Assembly (NCBI GenBank): GCA_947626415.1
Contig: CANQSA010000004.1
Span: 1 to 64,000, forward strand
Source of the DNA: an uncultured Lachnospiraceae bacterium
GTDB taxonomy: Bacteria > Bacillota > Clostridia > Lachnospirales > Lachnospiraceae
Length of the DNA: 64,000 bases
Direction of reading: 5' to 3'
The stretch's first letter is position 1. Each line of letters begins with the position of its first letter. Shown here in pieces: positions 51,404 to 61,053 of the stretch. Made by a program: the position numbers and the translations under genes. Below the pieces are notes generated by a model. The model searched no databases. It was not told the DNA's origin and saw nothing but the letters and a program-made list of their open reading frames with translations.

Positions 51404-52345
51404 TTACAGGATCTGCAGCAGCAGGACGGCGATGGCAAACGCCAGGATCCCGTTTGTAAGTTTGGCGAAAAAGTACCGGCCAAGTGAGATTCCGCTGCCG
51501 CTCAGTACGCTGGCTGTCTGTGAAAAAGTAGAGAGCCCTCCGAATGCCGACAGAAAACAGACCACGGGGAGCATCAGAGAAACCGGCAGCCCCTGAAGCG
51601 CAATATCGGAGATCCCGTTAGTGATTTCCAGGATTCCTTCGGTCAGCAGCTTCGGAAAGATCCAGGGTACGCCGATCGATCGGATATAAGCGGCAAGAAT
51701 CGAGTACAGCATTACATAGCCGCCAAACTTCAGGATCGTCCGGATTGCCTGCAGGATAGCGTTATCCAGCATGGAAAACCGGAATCTTTCAGTGGGTGCA
51801 TCTGAGACGGCTGAAACGGAATCATATTGCCGCCGCTCGGACCGCCCGACAGGCGTGAACAGGCGAAAGAGCTGTCCGCTGAGCAGAAGACTTCCGTAGA
51901 CAGCGCTAAAAAGGATCCAGGAATGCTCCTGCAGTCCGCAGACCTGACAGACATATCCGGCCAGAAACATAGGGCTCGGATAATTGCAGAAGCAGAGGAG
52001 ATACTGCCCTTCCTGAAGAGAGATTTTCCGGTCATTTAACAGATCGGCAACTGCCTTTGCTCCCATGGGATAGCCGCAGAGCATACCGATACAGATGGCG
52101 TATGTCCCGGGAAACGATACCGGAAACAGTTTTTTTAAAGGACGGTACAGCAGCCGGGAAAGCCAGAGGTCGCCCTGTATAGCAATCAAAATATTGGTAA
52201 AAATTAGAAATGGAAGCAAGGTCGGAACCAGAGTGAACAGCCACAGGTTCAGACCGGTGCCGGCGCCTTTTAAGGTAATCTGCGGAAACAGCACGGCGAG
52301 GGCGATCAGGCATAGCGGAATTAATCGGAGAATTATTTTTTGCAT
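51404..52345 (-). CDS. ylbJ: sporulation integral membrane protein YlbJ (SpoVV)
   Basis: A 313-residue membrane protein of the nucleoside-recognition (Gate) family. Features are 'TGLNLWLFTLVPTLLPFLIFTNIL', the Gly-rich 'CIGMLCGYPMGAKAVADLL', 'CFCNYPSPMFLAGYV', and a second Gate half with 'EGILEITNGISDIA' and 'CFLSAFGGLSTFSQT'. In B. subtilis YlbJ/SpoVV is needed to move dipicolinic acid across the outer forespore membrane. Proximity to rsmD-coaD repeats the ylbH-ylbI-ylbJ order, but here it is inverted. The family has paralogues of other function, so the sporulation role rests partly on this neighbourhood. Confidence 0.85.
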   Translation of the reverse strand: MQKIILRLIPLCLIALAVLFPQITLKGAGTGLNLWLFTLVPTLLPFLIFTNILIAIQGDLWLSRLLYRPLKKLFPVSFPGTYAICIGMLCGYPMGAKAVADLLNDRKISLQEGQYLLCFCNYPSPMFLAGYVCQVCGLQEHSWILFSAVYGSLLLSGQLFRLFTPVGRSERRQYDSVSAVSDAPTERFRFSMLDNAILQAIRTILKFGGYVMLYSILAAYIRSIGVPWIFPKLLTEGILEITNGISDIALQGLPVSLMLPVVCFLSAFGGLSTFSQTASVLSGSGISLGRYFFAKLTNGILAFAIAVLLLQIL

Positions 52346-52399
52346 AGGAATCAGCCTGGCAATGTTGTTATAGAATGATATGAAGGAGTTGAAGCAATT

Positions 52400-53911
52400 A
52401 TGAGCAACAGATTAAAGGGATTGTCAACCGAACGTTTTTTTGATTATTTTGAAGAAATCAGCCGGATTCCCAGGGGTTCCGGCAATACCCGGCAGATCAG
52501 TGACTATTGTATGGAATTTGCCCGGGCTCACCGGCTGGAAGCCGTACAGGATCAAATGGGAAATATTTATATCCGAAAGGAGGCTTCGCCGGGACGGGAA
52601 CAGGAACCGGGAATCTTACTGCAGGGACACCTGGATATGGTAACGGAGCAGAAGCCGGGGAGCACCATCGATATGAAAACAGAAGGTCTGACCTTACAGG
52701 TAGAGGGGGATTATATCTCTGCCGCTGATACCACGTTAGGCGGAGACGATGGAATTGCCATTGCGTACGCGCTGTCGATTCTGGATGACGCGGAATTGTC
52801 CCATCCGATGCTTGAGGTTATTTTTACGGTGGATGAGGAAATCGGACTGCTGGGCGCGCAGGGGATGGAGCTTCCGGCCGTACAGGCTAAGTATATGCTG
52901 AATCTGGACTCGGAAGAGCACGGCGTGCTTTGGGCCGGATGCGCGGGCGGCATGACGGCGCTGTGTCAGCTTCCAGTGGTGCGCGAAGGATTTACGGGCC
53001 GCAGAGCCGTACTGCGCATATCTGGACTGATTGGCGGACATTCCGGTACGGAGATTGATAAGGAGCGCGGAAATGCCGTACTGCTGCTGGGAACCGTATT
53101 GCGTGAACTAAAGCAGAAATGTCTGTTTGCCATTTCGGATCTGCACGGCGGATTAAAAGACAATGCGATCCCCAGAGATGCGGAAGCGGTTCTTTTATTC
53201 GATCTGCAGGCGCAGTATCTGGCGGATACCGGACAGATCTCCGCTCCGGATGCGGCTTATACGGCTGAAAAAATGCGTGAGATTTCCGAGCGGATATCGG
53301 AACTGGAAACCGAGTTCCGTTCACAGTATGTTTCGGCGGATCCGGATATCAGCCTGTTGCTGGAGTGGCAGGAGGAAAGTTATGAGGAGACCTGTGATTT
53401 CGCAGACACCGATAAACTGATCTTCTTTTTGAACATGGTACCGAACGGAATTCAGCATATGGAACAGCAGATCCCCGGTCTGGTGGAAACCTCTTTGAAT
53501 CTGGGAGTCTTCCGGATGGCTTCGGATCGGATGGAAGCATATATTTCCGTTCGGAGCTCTGTGGATTCCCGGAAGCGGGAGTTAGGGAAAAAACTGGCGT
53601 GCCTCATCGAAATGCTGGGCGGAGATTACAGTGAAAGCGGCGATTATCCCGGCTGGAAGGTCGATCCGGTCTCGCATCTGCGGGATGAGATGTGCCGGAT
53701 TTACGAGGAACTGTTCGGAACCCGGCCGAAGGTTGCGGCTGTTCATGCCGGTCTGGAATGCGGATATTTCAAAGAAAAATATCCATGGTTAGACATTATT
53801 TCATTTGGCCCCGATATTTTAAATATCCATACTACAGAGGAAAAAATGTCGATTTCTTCCTGTAACGCTATGTACGGCTATCTGAAGCGGCTGATTACGG
53901 ATCTTCGATAA
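52400..53911 (+). CDS. pepD: aminoacyl-histidine dipeptidase (beta-Ala-His dipeptidase, M20 family)
   Basis: A 503-residue M20-type metallopeptidase that cleaves Xaa-His dipeptides. Zinc-binding and catalytic blocks are LLQGHLDMV, 'TTLGGDDGIAIAYALSIL', 'TVDEEIGLLGAQGM' and 'LDSEEHGVLWAGCAGG'. The dimerisation (lid) domain follows from 'ISGLIGGHSGTEIDKERGN', and the C-terminal ligand is in 'AVHAGLECGYF'. The length matches PepD. AAGGAG lies 11 bases before the ATG. It is divergent from ylbJ with about 54 bases between starts. Confidence 0.93.
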   Translation: MSNRLKGLSTERFFDYFEEISRIPRGSGNTRQISDYCMEFARAHRLEAVQDQMGNIYIRKEASPGREQEPGILLQGHLDMVTEQKPGSTIDMKTEGLTLQVEGDYISAADTTLGGDDGIAIAYALSILDDAELSHPMLEVIFTVDEEIGLLGAQGMELPAVQAKYMLNLDSEEHGVLWAGCAGGMTALCQLPVVREGFTGRRAVLRISGLIGGHSGTEIDKERGNAVLLLGTVLRELKQKCLFAISDLHGGLKDNAIPRDAEAVLLFDLQAQYLADTGQISAPDAAYTAEKMREISERISELETEFRSQYVSADPDISLLLEWQEESYEETCDFADTDKLIFFLNMVPNGIQHMEQQIPGLVETSLNLGVFRMASDRMEAYISVRSSVDSRKRELGKKLACLIEMLGGDYSESGDYPGWKVDPVSHLRDEMCRIYEELFGTRPKVAAVHAGLECGYFKEKYPWLDIISFGPDILNIHTTEEKMSISSCNAMYGYLKRLITDLR

Positions 53912-54042
53912 AGAAACGAGGCAGGAAAGAAGCGGATTGCGGAAAACAGAATTTTTCTGTTGATAAAATCTAATTTCCGGTAGAAATTTTCTAATAAGTA
54001 TGTTATTTTATTTGTCGGAGAATTTTTATGAGGTAATGACAA

Positions 54043-54840
54043 ATGAGAATGGCAAGCATTGCGAGCGGAAGCAGCGGAAACTGTATTTTTGTGGGGAGCA
54101 GTCGGGGAAATATCCTGATCGACGCGGGGATCAGCCGGAAACGGATTGAAGAAGGGCTTTATACCCATAATGTGGATCCGCGGGATATTGACGGCGTTTT
54201 TATTACCCATGAACACAGCGATCATGTGAGCGGACTGGGCGTGTTTTCCAGAAAATATGCGGTTCCCATTTACGGGACAAAAGAAACGCTGCTTGGGATC
54301 TGTCAGTATGGAAAATGCGGAGAGTTGGACCGCTCTCTGTTTTGTGAAGTAGAGCCGGATGAGACACTGCAGATCAAGGATATGGAGGTTAAGCCGTTTC
54401 GGATCTCTCATGACGCGCTGAACCCTGTGGCATACCGGGTGGAATCCGGAGGACAGGCGGTGGCGGTGGCAACCGATATGGGAACCTACAGCGAGTATAC
54501 GGTGGAACATCTTTCCGGTCTGGACGCCTTGCTGCTGGAAGCTAACCATGATGTGCATATGCTGCAGGCTGGCGGATATCCCTATTATCTGAAACGGCGG
54601 ATCCTGGGCGAACGCGGGCATCTCTCCAATGAAATGTCCGGACAGCTGCTGAATGCCGTCTTACATAGCGGATTGAAAAAGGTCTTTTTAGGGCATTTGA
54701 GCAAGGAAAACAACTATGAAGCGCTGGCGTTTGAAACGGTGCGTACGGAGATTACCATGTCGGATTCCCCTTATAAGGGCGATGATTTTGATATTGAGAT
54801 CGCAAAGCGCGATGCGGTATCTTCCATGGTTGAGATATAG
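54043..54840 (+). CDS. MBL-fold metallo-hydrolase, YycJ/WalJ type
   Basis: A 265-residue metallo-beta-lactamase-fold protein. The metal-binding motif is THEHSDHVSGLGVF, preceded by 'ASGSSGNCIFVGS', the usual YycJ start, with 'VATDMGTYSEYTVEHL', LLLEANHD and LGHLSKENN further on. In Firmicutes YycJ/WalJ is a candidate exonuclease linked to cell-wall/DNA-replication coordination, normally beside walK-walR, but no such kinase genes are next to it here. A regulatory ACT protein follows. Confidence 0.85.
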   Translation: MRMASIASGSSGNCIFVGSSRGNILIDAGISRKRIEEGLYTHNVDPRDIDGVFITHEHSDHVSGLGVFSRKYAVPIYGTKETLLGICQYGKCGELDRSLFCEVEPDETLQIKDMEVKPFRISHDALNPVAYRVESGGQAVAVATDMGTYSEYTVEHLSGLDALLLEANHDVHMLQAGGYPYYLKRRILGERGHLSNEMSGQLLNAVLHSGLKKVFLGHLSKENNYEALAFETVRTEITMSDSPYKGDDFDIEIAKRDAVSSMVEI

Positions 54841-54885
54841 ATAGAATAGAATGAAAAGCCCGGAACCGGGCGGACAGGAGAGAAG

Positions 54886-55158
54886 ATGAAAAAAACAATT
54901 ATTACAGTAGTAGGAAAGGATACCGTGGGGATCATTGCAAAGGTATGTTCTTATCTGGCGGAAAGCAATGTAAACATTTTGGATATTTCTCAGACGATTG
55001 TTTCGGAATTCTTTAATATGATGATGATTGTGGACTGCAATAACGCGTCGAAACCGTTTGATCAGATGGCGGACGAACTGGAAGAGATCGGCAGAACGAT
55101 GGGACTGCATATCCGGATGCAGCATGAAGATATTTTTAACAGTATGCACCGGATCTAG
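54886..55158 (+). CDS. ACT domain protein (PurU/GcvR-type regulatory domain)
   Basis: A 90-residue stand-alone ACT domain. The pattern is TIITVVGKDTVGIIAKVCSY followed by 'NILDISQTIVSEFFNMMMIVD' and the final helix. ACT domains bind small ligands, often amino acids. GGAG precedes the ATG. It is directly followed by a DUF711 gene with 9 bases between, a pairing found widely (E. coli ynfE-region proteins aside, most lack experiments), so a joint function is inferred. Confidence 0.88.
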   Translation: MKKTIITVVGKDTVGIIAKVCSYLAESNVNILDISQTIVSEFFNMMMIVDCNNASKPFDQMADELEEIGRTMGLHIRMQHEDIFNSMHRI

Positions 55159-55167
55159 GAGGCTGCC

Positions 55168-56532
55168 ATGATAAATTTTTTTGAAGTCAATGAAACCAAT
55201 AAAATGATCGACCAGGAAAATCTGGATGTGCGTACCATTACTATGGGGATCAGCCTGTTAGACTGCATAGACAGCGATCTGGCCAAACTGAATCAGAAGA
55301 TTTATGATAAGATATTTACCAAAGCGGAGCATCTGGTAGAAGTGGGAGAAGAAATCTCCCGGGAATTTGGGGTCCCCATTGTCAATAAGCGGATTTCCGT
55401 TACCCCCATCGCGCTGGTCGGCGCGGCTGCCTGCAGATGCCCGGAGGATTTCATTACGATTGCGCAGACACTCGATAATGTGGCGCATGCGGTAGGCGTG
55501 AATTTTATTGGCGGATATTCCGCGCTGGTTTCCAAAGGAATGACGCCGGCGGAGGAGAATCTGATCCGTTCCATTCCACAGGCGCTGGCAGTAACTGAAC
55601 GGGTATGCAGCTCTGTGAATGTGGGATCGACCAGAACCGGGTTAAATATGGACGCTGTCCGCCTGATGGGTGAGATCGTCAAAAAGACGGCGGAGGCTAC
55701 AGCGGATCAGGGTTCGATCGGATGCGCCAAACTGGTGGTATTCTGCAACGCGCCGGACGATAATCCGTTTATGGCGGGAGCTTTTCACGGCGTAACTGAA
55801 GCGGACGCCATTATCAATGTAGGCGTCAGCGGTCCCGGCGTCGTAAAGACTGCGCTGCAGGCCGTACGCGGAGAGAGTTTTGAAGTTCTGTGTGAAACAA
55901 TTAAAAAGACGGCCTTTAAGGTAACCCGTGTAGGTCAGCTGGTGGCAAAAGAAGCCTCTGAGATGCTGCAGATTCCGTTTGGGATCGTCGATCTGTCTCT
56001 GGCGCCGACTCCGGCGATCGGCGACAGCGTGGCTGATATTTTAAAAGAAATTGGTTTGGAGGAGGTAGGCGCACCCGGCACAACGGCAGCACTGGCTCTG
56101 CTCAATGACCAGGTTAAAAAAGGCGGCGTGATGGCGTCCTCCTATGTGGGCGGACTGAGCGGCGCGTTTATTCCGGTTTCGGAGGATCAGGGTATGATCG
56201 ACGCGGTCAACGCACAGGCTTTGACCCTTGAAAAGCTGGAGGCCATGACCTGCGTCTGCTCGGTAGGTCTGGATATGATCGCGGTACCGGGCGACACCAA
56301 AGCGACTACCATTGCCGGCATTATCGCGGATGAAGCCGCAATCGGCATGATTAACCAGAAGACCACGGCAGTCCGTCTGATCCCGGTGATCGGAAAGGGC
56401 GTCGGTGAGGTAGTGGAATTCGGCGGTTTGTTGGGATATGCGCCCGTTATTCCGGTCAATTCCTTTGGATGTGACGCGTTTGTCAATCGGCAGGGCAGAA
56501 TCCCCGCGCCGATTCACAGCTTTAAGAATTAA
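55168..56532 (+). CDS. PFL-family / DUF711 (UPF0210) protein
   Basis: A 454-residue protein of the UPF0210 family, structurally related to the pyruvate-formate-lyase barrel but of unknown activity. Family blocks are '[17 protein letters not shown]', '[18 protein letters not shown]', '[21 protein letters not shown]', '[22 protein letters not shown]', and the C-terminal '[32 protein letters not shown]'. AGGAGG precedes the ATG. It forms a two-gene unit with the upstream ACT gene. Its last 11 bases overlap the 3' end of tmcAL on the other strand. Confidence 0.92.
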   Translation: MINFFEVNETNKMIDQENLDVRTITMGISLLDCIDSDLAKLNQKIYDKIFTKAEHLVEVGEEISREFGVPIVNKRISVTPIALVGAAACRCPEDFITIAQTLDNVAHAVGVNFIGGYSALVSKGMTPAEENLIRSIPQALAVTERVCSSVNVGSTRTGLNMDAVRLMGEIVKKTAEATADQGSIGCAKLVVFCNAPDDNPFMAGAFHGVTEADAIINVGVSGPGVVKTALQAVRGESFEVLCETIKKTAFKVTRVGQLVAKEASEMLQIPFGIVDLSLAPTPAIGDSVADILKEIGLEEVGAPGTTAALALLNDQVKKGGVMASSYVGGLSGAFIPVSEDQGMIDAVNAQALTLEKLEAMTCVCSVGLDMIAVPGDTKATTIAGIIADEAAIGMINQKTTAVRLIPVIGKGVGEVVEFGGLLGYAPVIPVNSFGCDAFVNRQGRIPAPIHSFKN

Positions 56533-57796
56533 GAATTATGATCGGCTGTTCATATTCCGTCGGAATCGAGGCGCTGCTTTTCTGCATCTGTACCAGCCGG
56601 TACAGGGCGTCGGCGCGCAGCGTCTGACGGAATATTCTGTCCGTATTTGCATTTGAAACAGCATCCTTCTCATATTCGGCAAGTCTGCTGATGAGAGAAA
56701 GGGTACTGTTTTTTTTGATCTCCGACAATAAGGGCGCTGCCTCTTTTCGAAATCCCAAAAGGCGCACGGCCATTGTGGGAACGGCGGCGCTTCCGGCAGA
56801 ATGGAACAGTTCCGGATCAGACTGCCGGATATCGAGCAGGATATGCAGAAGTCCCCGACAGACAGCGGTATAGGTATTGCTTTTATTTTTTAACAGTGCC
56901 GCGAACTGAGAAAAAGACCGGTAGGCAGGAAGCAGTTTCCGGATCCGATTTGCCAGATCCCAAGAAAGATCCAGATAATCGGCGGGAGCGGCCTGCAGCA
57001 GGGCATAACCCAGCGCCTGGGAAAAATCATCGGAAGTAAGACAGCCGGTCCGCTTCAGCGCGTCGGAAAAAATATCCAGAGCCGCACCCGGGATCGCCTG
57101 TTTCCAGGATGGATCATCGGTCAAAACAGCGTTTCGGATCGCGGCGGCGGAAGCATAAAAAACGGAACCGTCTGCATGACCGGAGGGCGGAAGTGCGGTA
57201 TCGTTATATGCCTGGCCCAACCGTTTGACCGTAATTCCCTGAATGGGGCTTTGCTGCCGCTTTAAGGCCTTTAAATAAGAAATACCCAGTAAATGGTTAG
57301 GCTGCGATAAAAAGCCTTCCGGCAGGGAAATCCCGCTTTCTGCCAAAACAGCGGTTTCCATAGCTTTCGCGTAGGGAATTCCTGTTTTCAACGCAGCCTG
57401 CAGCCGTTCGGAAAAGGCGGAGGATTCCGAAGCGAGCAGATGCGCAATCTGCTGCAAAGGAGCAAGTTCTCCGGATTCGCTTCCAAAGCAGAGGTGGGTG
57501 ACAACGCCGAGCCGGTCCAGGATTGCTACAGCGCCCTCCGCAAATCGGTCCGCGCCGGCAGCCGCGCAGCAGACCGGAAGTTCCAGTACCAGGTCGGCGC
57601 CGCCTGACAGCGCCATCCGCGTACGGGTATGCTTATCGATGAGCGCAGGGGTTCCCCGTTGTACGAAATTACCGCTCATGACAATTACGGCATACCGCGC
57701 GCCGGTCAGCTCCTTTGCTCGGGCGATCTGGTAAGCATGTCCGTTGTGAAAGGGATTATATTCCGCTATGATGCCAACGACTGATTCCTGTTTCAT
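56522..57796 (-). CDS. tmcAL: tRNA(Met) cytidine acetate ligase (UPF0348)
   Basis: Forms N4-acetylcytidine at the wobble position of elongator tRNA-Met from acetate and ATP. The N-terminal nucleotidyltransferase motif is [17 protein letters not shown], followed by '[27 protein letters not shown]' and '[13 protein letters not shown]'. The start at 57796 has AAGGA 7-8 bases upstream; an earlier in-frame ATG would reach into the promoter. The 424-residue length is normal. It converges with the DUF711 gene. Acetate use next to pta-ackA is suggestive but probably just local gene order. Confidence 0.92.
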   Translation of the reverse strand: MKQESVVGIIAEYNPFHNGHAYQIARAKELTGARYAVIVMSGNFVQRGTPALIDKHTRTRMALSGGADLVLELPVCCAAAGADRFAEGAVAILDRLGVVTHLCFGSESGELAPLQQIAHLLASESSAFSERLQAALKTGIPYAKAMETAVLAESGISLPEGFLSQPNHLLGISYLKALKRQQSPIQGITVKRLGQAYNDTALPPSGHADGSVFYASAAAIRNAVLTDDPSWKQAIPGAALDIFSDALKRTGCLTSDDFSQALGYALLQAAPADYLDLSWDLANRIRKLLPAYRSFSQFAALLKNKSNTYTAVCRGLLHILLDIRQSDPELFHSAGSAAVPTMAVRLLGFRKEAAPLLSEIKKNSTLSLISRLAEYEKDAVSNANTDRIFRQTLRADALYRLVQMQKSSASIPTEYEQPIIILNS

Positions 57797-57830
57797 CTTC
57801 TGATCCTTTCCGTTTTGCTGTCTGAATTTT

Positions 57831-57859
57831 ATTGTAACCGAATTCCGGCGAGAATGCAA
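57831..57859 (-). promoter_or_regulatory. tmcAL promoter
   Basis: On the minus strand: TTGCAT, a 17-base spacer and TACAAT (top-strand ATGCAA at 57854-57859 and ATTGTA at 57831-57836). The -35 box sits in the loop of a hairpin (TTCCGGCG 57843-57850, CGCCGGAA 57865-57872). Confidence 0.65.
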
Positions 57860-57899
57860 CGAGCCGCCGGAAAAATATGTTTTTTATGAAAAAATGTGC

Positions 57900-57928
57900 T
57901 TGTCTAGCGAAATAATGAGGAGTATAAT
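57900..57928 (+). promoter_or_regulatory. pta-ackA promoter
   Basis: TTGTCT (57900-57905), 17 bases, TATAAT (57923-57928). Confidence 0.78.
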
Positions 57929-57964
57929 AAGAATAAATATGGCTATACGAAAGGAGCTTTTATC

Positions 57965-58963
57965 ATGGCATTTATTGATGTAATCAAAGAAAGAGCGAAA
58001 GCAGATAAGAAAACGATCGTGCTGCCGGAATCGATGGACCGCAGGACCTTTGAAGCCGCAGCGGAAATATTGAAGGAGGGATTAGCCAATCTGGTGATCA
58101 TCGGTACGCCGGAAGAAGTGGCTGCCAACAGTGAAGGTCTGGATATTTCCGGAGCGACCATTGTGAATCCTTATACATATGAGAAAACAGACGCATATGT
58201 AGATCTGTTTGTAGAATTGCGGAAGGCAAAGGGCATGACGCCGGAGCTGGCAAGGGAGACGCTGCTGAAGGATTACGCGTATTACGGCTGCCTGATGATC
58301 AAGGCAGGCGATGCGGACGGTATGGTTTCCGGAGCCTGTCATTCCACAGCCAACACGCTGCGCCCGTGTTTGCAGATCATTAAGACCAAACCCGGCACCA
58401 AGCTGGTTTCCACATTTTTCCTGATGGAAGTGCCTGATTGTGAATTGGGTGAGAACGGTATCTTTGTATTCGGCGACTGTGGTCTGAATCAGAACCCGAA
58501 TCCGGAAGAGCTGGCAGCAATCGCTATTTCTTCCGCGGAGAGTTTCCGGATGCTGGTAGACAAAGCGCCGAGAGTCGCAATGTTATCCCATTCTTCCAAG
58601 GGAAGCGCAAAACACGCGGATGTGGATAAGGTTACAGAGGCAACAAAGATTGCCAAGGAAATGGCGCCGGATCTGATGCTGGACGGCGAACTGCAGTGCG
58701 ACGCTGCTATCGTACCTTCGGTAGGCAAGTCCAAAGCGCCGGACAGCGATGTAGCCGGACAGGCCAACGTTCTGATCTTCCCGGATCTGGATGCAGGCAA
58801 TATCGGATATAAGCTGGTACAGCGTCTGGCGAAGGCAGAGGCATACGGCCCAATGTGTCAGGGAATCGCGAAGCCGGTCAATGATCTGTCCAGAGGCTGC
58901 TCCGCGTCCGATATCGTAGGCGTGGTTGCCATTACCGCCGTACAGGCACAGAATAACGAATAA
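57965..58963 (+). CDS. pta: phosphate acetyltransferase
   Basis: Converts acetyl-CoA and phosphate to acetyl phosphate and CoA. This is the short (332-residue) single-domain type, lacking the N-terminal DRTGG region of the E. coli enzyme. Diagnostic segments are 'KTIVLPESMDRRTFEAA', 'DADGMVSGACHSTANTLRPCLQII', 'KSKAPDSDVAGQANVLIFPDLDAGNIGYKLVQRL' and 'PVNDLSRGCSASDIV'. AAGGAG is 8 bases before the ATG. It forms an operon with ackA downstream and completes the pyruvate-to-acetate route with the NifJ product. Confidence 0.97.
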   Translation: MAFIDVIKERAKADKKTIVLPESMDRRTFEAAAEILKEGLANLVIIGTPEEVAANSEGLDISGATIVNPYTYEKTDAYVDLFVELRKAKGMTPELARETLLKDYAYYGCLMIKAGDADGMVSGACHSTANTLRPCLQIIKTKPGTKLVSTFFLMEVPDCELGENGIFVFGDCGLNQNPNPEELAAIAISSAESFRMLVDKAPRVAMLSHSSKGSAKHADVDKVTEATKIAKEMAPDLMLDGELQCDAAIVPSVGKSKAPDSDVAGQANVLIFPDLDAGNIGYKLVQRLAKAEAYGPMCQGIAKPVNDLSRGCSASDIVGVVAITAVQAQNNE

Positions 58964-58995
58964 GATCAATTTAGAATGAAGAGAGGCAAAGGAAC

Positions 58996-60192
58996 ATGAA
59001 TATTTTAGTAATTAATTGTGGAAGTTCTTCTTTGAAATATCAGCTGATCGATATGGAAAATGAAGCAGTATTGGCAAAGGGTTTGTGTGAGAGAATCGGC
59101 ATCGACGGCTCCAGACTGGAGCATAAGCCCGCAGGCAAGGATAAATTCATTCTGGAAAAACCCATGCCGGATCATAAGGTTGCGGTTCAGCTGGTACTGG
59201 ATGCGCTGTCCGATCCGGAGCACGGCGTGATCGCCAGCACGGACGAGATCTCGGCAGTGGGACACCGTGTCGTACACGGCGGACAGGCTTACAGTGATTC
59301 CGTTCTGATCGATGAAAAGGTAAAAGATGTGATCCGGGAGAATTTTGATCTGGGACCGTTACACAATCCTGCCAACCTGATCGGAATTGAAGCGTGTGAA
59401 CAGGTTATGCCGGGCAAACCGCAGGCAGCGGTCTTTGATACCGCTTTTGGTCAGAGCATGCCGGAGAAAGCATATATGTATGCGATCCCGTATGAATATT
59501 ACGCAAAATACGGCGTACGCCGCTACGGATTCCACGGCACCAGCCACAGCTTTGTTTCCAAGGAAGCCATCCGGTTTGCGAATCTGGATCCGAATAACTG
59601 TAAGATCATTGTCTGCCATTTAGGAAACGGCGCAAGCGTTTCCGCCAGCATCAACGGGAAATGCGTAGATACTTCCATGGGTCTGACTCCGCTGGAAGGT
59701 CTGATCATGGGTACCAGAAGCGGAGACCTGGATCCTGCCGTAATTCAGTATATCTGCAATAAAGAAGGAAAAACTTTAGACGAGATCTTCAATATCTTAA
59801 ATAAGAAATCCGGTATTTTGGGACTGTCCGGCGGTATTTCTTCCGATTTCCGTGACGTACAGAAAGCGCAGAATGAGGGAAATCATGAGGCGCAGGTTGC
59901 GATTGACGCATATGTTTACCGGGTTGCGAAGTACATCGGCGCCTATACGGCAGCGATGAACGGCGTAGATGCGATCGCGTTTACCGCAGGCGTGGGCGAG
60001 AATGACGGTGTGATCCGCGGCGAGATCTGCAAGTATCTGACCTATTTAGGCGTTGTGATCGATGCGGAAGCCAACAAGGGCAGAGGCGAGAACATCATGA
60101 TCTCTACACCAGAATCCAAGGTGAAGGTCATGGTTCTGCCGACCAATGAGGAATTGGCGATCGCGAGAGAAACATTGGCGTTAATCGGTTAA
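58996..60192 (+). CDS. ackA: acetate kinase
   Basis: Makes ATP and acetate from acetyl phosphate. Family motifs are 'ILVINCGSSSLKYQL', 'VGHRVVHGG', 'RRYGFHGTSHSFVS' (catalytic Arg/His), 'VCHLGNGASVSA', 'MGLTPLEGLIMGTRSGDLDP' and 'FTAGVGEND'. The 398-residue length is normal. It follows pta by 32 bases. No terminator is obvious between ackA and the strong promoter at 60236. Confidence 0.98.
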   Translation: MNILVINCGSSSLKYQLIDMENEAVLAKGLCERIGIDGSRLEHKPAGKDKFILEKPMPDHKVAVQLVLDALSDPEHGVIASTDEISAVGHRVVHGGQAYSDSVLIDEKVKDVIRENFDLGPLHNPANLIGIEACEQVMPGKPQAAVFDTAFGQSMPEKAYMYAIPYEYYAKYGVRRYGFHGTSHSFVSKEAIRFANLDPNNCKIIVCHLGNGASVSASINGKCVDTSMGLTPLEGLIMGTRSGDLDPAVIQYICNKEGKTLDEIFNILNKKSGILGLSGGISSDFRDVQKAQNEGNHEAQVAIDAYVYRVAKYIGAYTAAMNGVDAIAFTAGVGENDGVIRGEICKYLTYLGVVIDAEANKGRGENIMISTPESKVKVMVLPTNEELAIARETLALIG

Positions 60193-60235
60193 TGCGGAAA
60201 CGTCAGACAGCCTTTCGCCAAAAGAAAAAAAGTGT

Positions 60236-60264
60236 TTGACAAATCCACTATCCCTATGTATAAT
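60236..60264 (+). promoter_or_regulatory. consensus sigma-A promoter of yceD-rpmF
   Basis: TTGACA (60236-60241), exactly 17 bases, TATAAT (60259-60264), both boxes at consensus; a leader of about 30 bases precedes the first ATG. Confidence 0.9.
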
Positions 60265-60299
60265 GGCTAGTGGCGTCATAAAAAGCAGAGGGACGTAAT

Positions 60300-60821
60300 A
60301 TGGTTTTCGATTTATCTGCTGTTTTGTCCGACCGGGGCAGAACGATGGATATTCAGGCACCGATCACGCTGAAGCAGTTTACCTGCAGGGCGGGAAGTTA
60401 TCCGGTGGCCAAAGAGAGCGCGGTATCCCTGAAGGCAGTAAGCGCAAAGCAGAATGTTCTGGTACTGGAAGGCACGGTTCACGCCGTTTTGGAGATGAAC
60501 TGCGACCGATGTCTGGAACGGGTGACGCAGGATCTGACAATTGATGTTTCCAGGGAACTGGACGTCAGGGAGGAGATCCTGAATGATGCCGCTCAGTGTC
60601 CGCCCTATCTGGATGGACGCGTCTTAGACAGTGATAAGCTGGCTTACCATGAGATTCTGGTGAATCTGCCTGTGAAGGTTTTGTGCCGGGAGGACTGCAA
60701 GGGAATCTGCAGCCGGTGCGGAAAGAATCTCAATGAAGGGACTTGCGATTGTGATAAGTCCGAACTGGATCCGAGAATGGCTCAGATTTTGGATATCTTT
60801 AATCAGTATAAGGAGGTGTGA
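60300..60821 (+). CDS. yceD: DUF177 / YceD protein
   Basis: A 173-residue protein of the YceD family, linked in plants and bacteria to 23S rRNA accumulation. The conserved cysteine pairs are CDRCLERV (middle) and, near the C-terminus, CSRCGKNLNEGTCDC, probably a zinc-binding knuckle. AGAGGG precedes the ATG. Its stop is 4 bases from the rpmF start with AGGAGG overlapping the end. The pairing with rpmF is almost universal and supports a ribosome-assembly role. Confidence 0.88.
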   Translation: MVFDLSAVLSDRGRTMDIQAPITLKQFTCRAGSYPVAKESAVSLKAVSAKQNVLVLEGTVHAVLEMNCDRCLERVTQDLTIDVSRELDVREEILNDAAQCPPYLDGRVLDSDKLAYHEILVNLPVKVLCREDCKGICSRCGKNLNEGTCDCDKSELDPRMAQILDIFNQYKEV

Positions 60822-60825
60822 TACC

Positions 60826-61005
60826 ATGTCTATCTGTCCGAAGAATAAGTCTTCCAAGGCAAGAAGAGATAAGAGAAGAGCAAACTGGAAAATGAGTGCT
60901 CCTAACTTAGTAAAATGCAGCAAATGCGGCGCGCTGATGATGCCCCACAGAGTATGCAAGGCTTGCGGAAGCTATAATAAAAAAGAAGTTATTTCTGTTG
61001 ACTGA
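60826..61005 (+). CDS. rpmF: 50S ribosomal protein L32
   Basis: A 59-residue ribosomal protein with the four-cysteine zinc type: CSKCGALMMPHRVCKACGSY. The N-terminus SICPKNKSSKARRDKRRANW is typical. AGGAGG (60811-60816) is 9 bases before the ATG at 60826; a longer in-frame start at 60733 inside yceD is excluded by this site and the family N-terminus. It is the zinc-binding (C+) form; zinc-free paralogues exist in some Firmicutes but none is in this window. Confidence 0.96.
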   Translation: MSICPKNKSSKARRDKRRANWKMSAPNLVKCSKCGALMMPHRVCKACGSYNKKEVISVD

Positions 61006-61019
61006 TTTTTGAATCTGAT

Positions 61020-61053
61020 GGCAGTTTCTGCTTGTGCGGAAACTGCCGTTTTT
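61020..61053 (+). terminator. terminator between rpmF and plsX
   Basis: GGCAGTTTC (61020-61028) pairs perfectly with GAAACTGCC (61039-61047), then G and a T-run. Since plsX has no clear promoter of its own after it, some read-through is likely. Confidence 0.85.

Noticed and set aside
21191..53998. Similar strings ATTTCCGGTA(A/G)AAATTTT upstream of surface protein 1 (about 21191) and of the YycJ-type gene (about 53981)
   Set aside because: One pair with 17 of 18 matching bases is about what chance allows in 64 kb, and no third copy was seen.
60733..60825. N-terminal extension of rpmF starting inside yceD
   Set aside because: L32 begins at the ATG at 60826, which has a proper AGGAGG and the family N-terminus.
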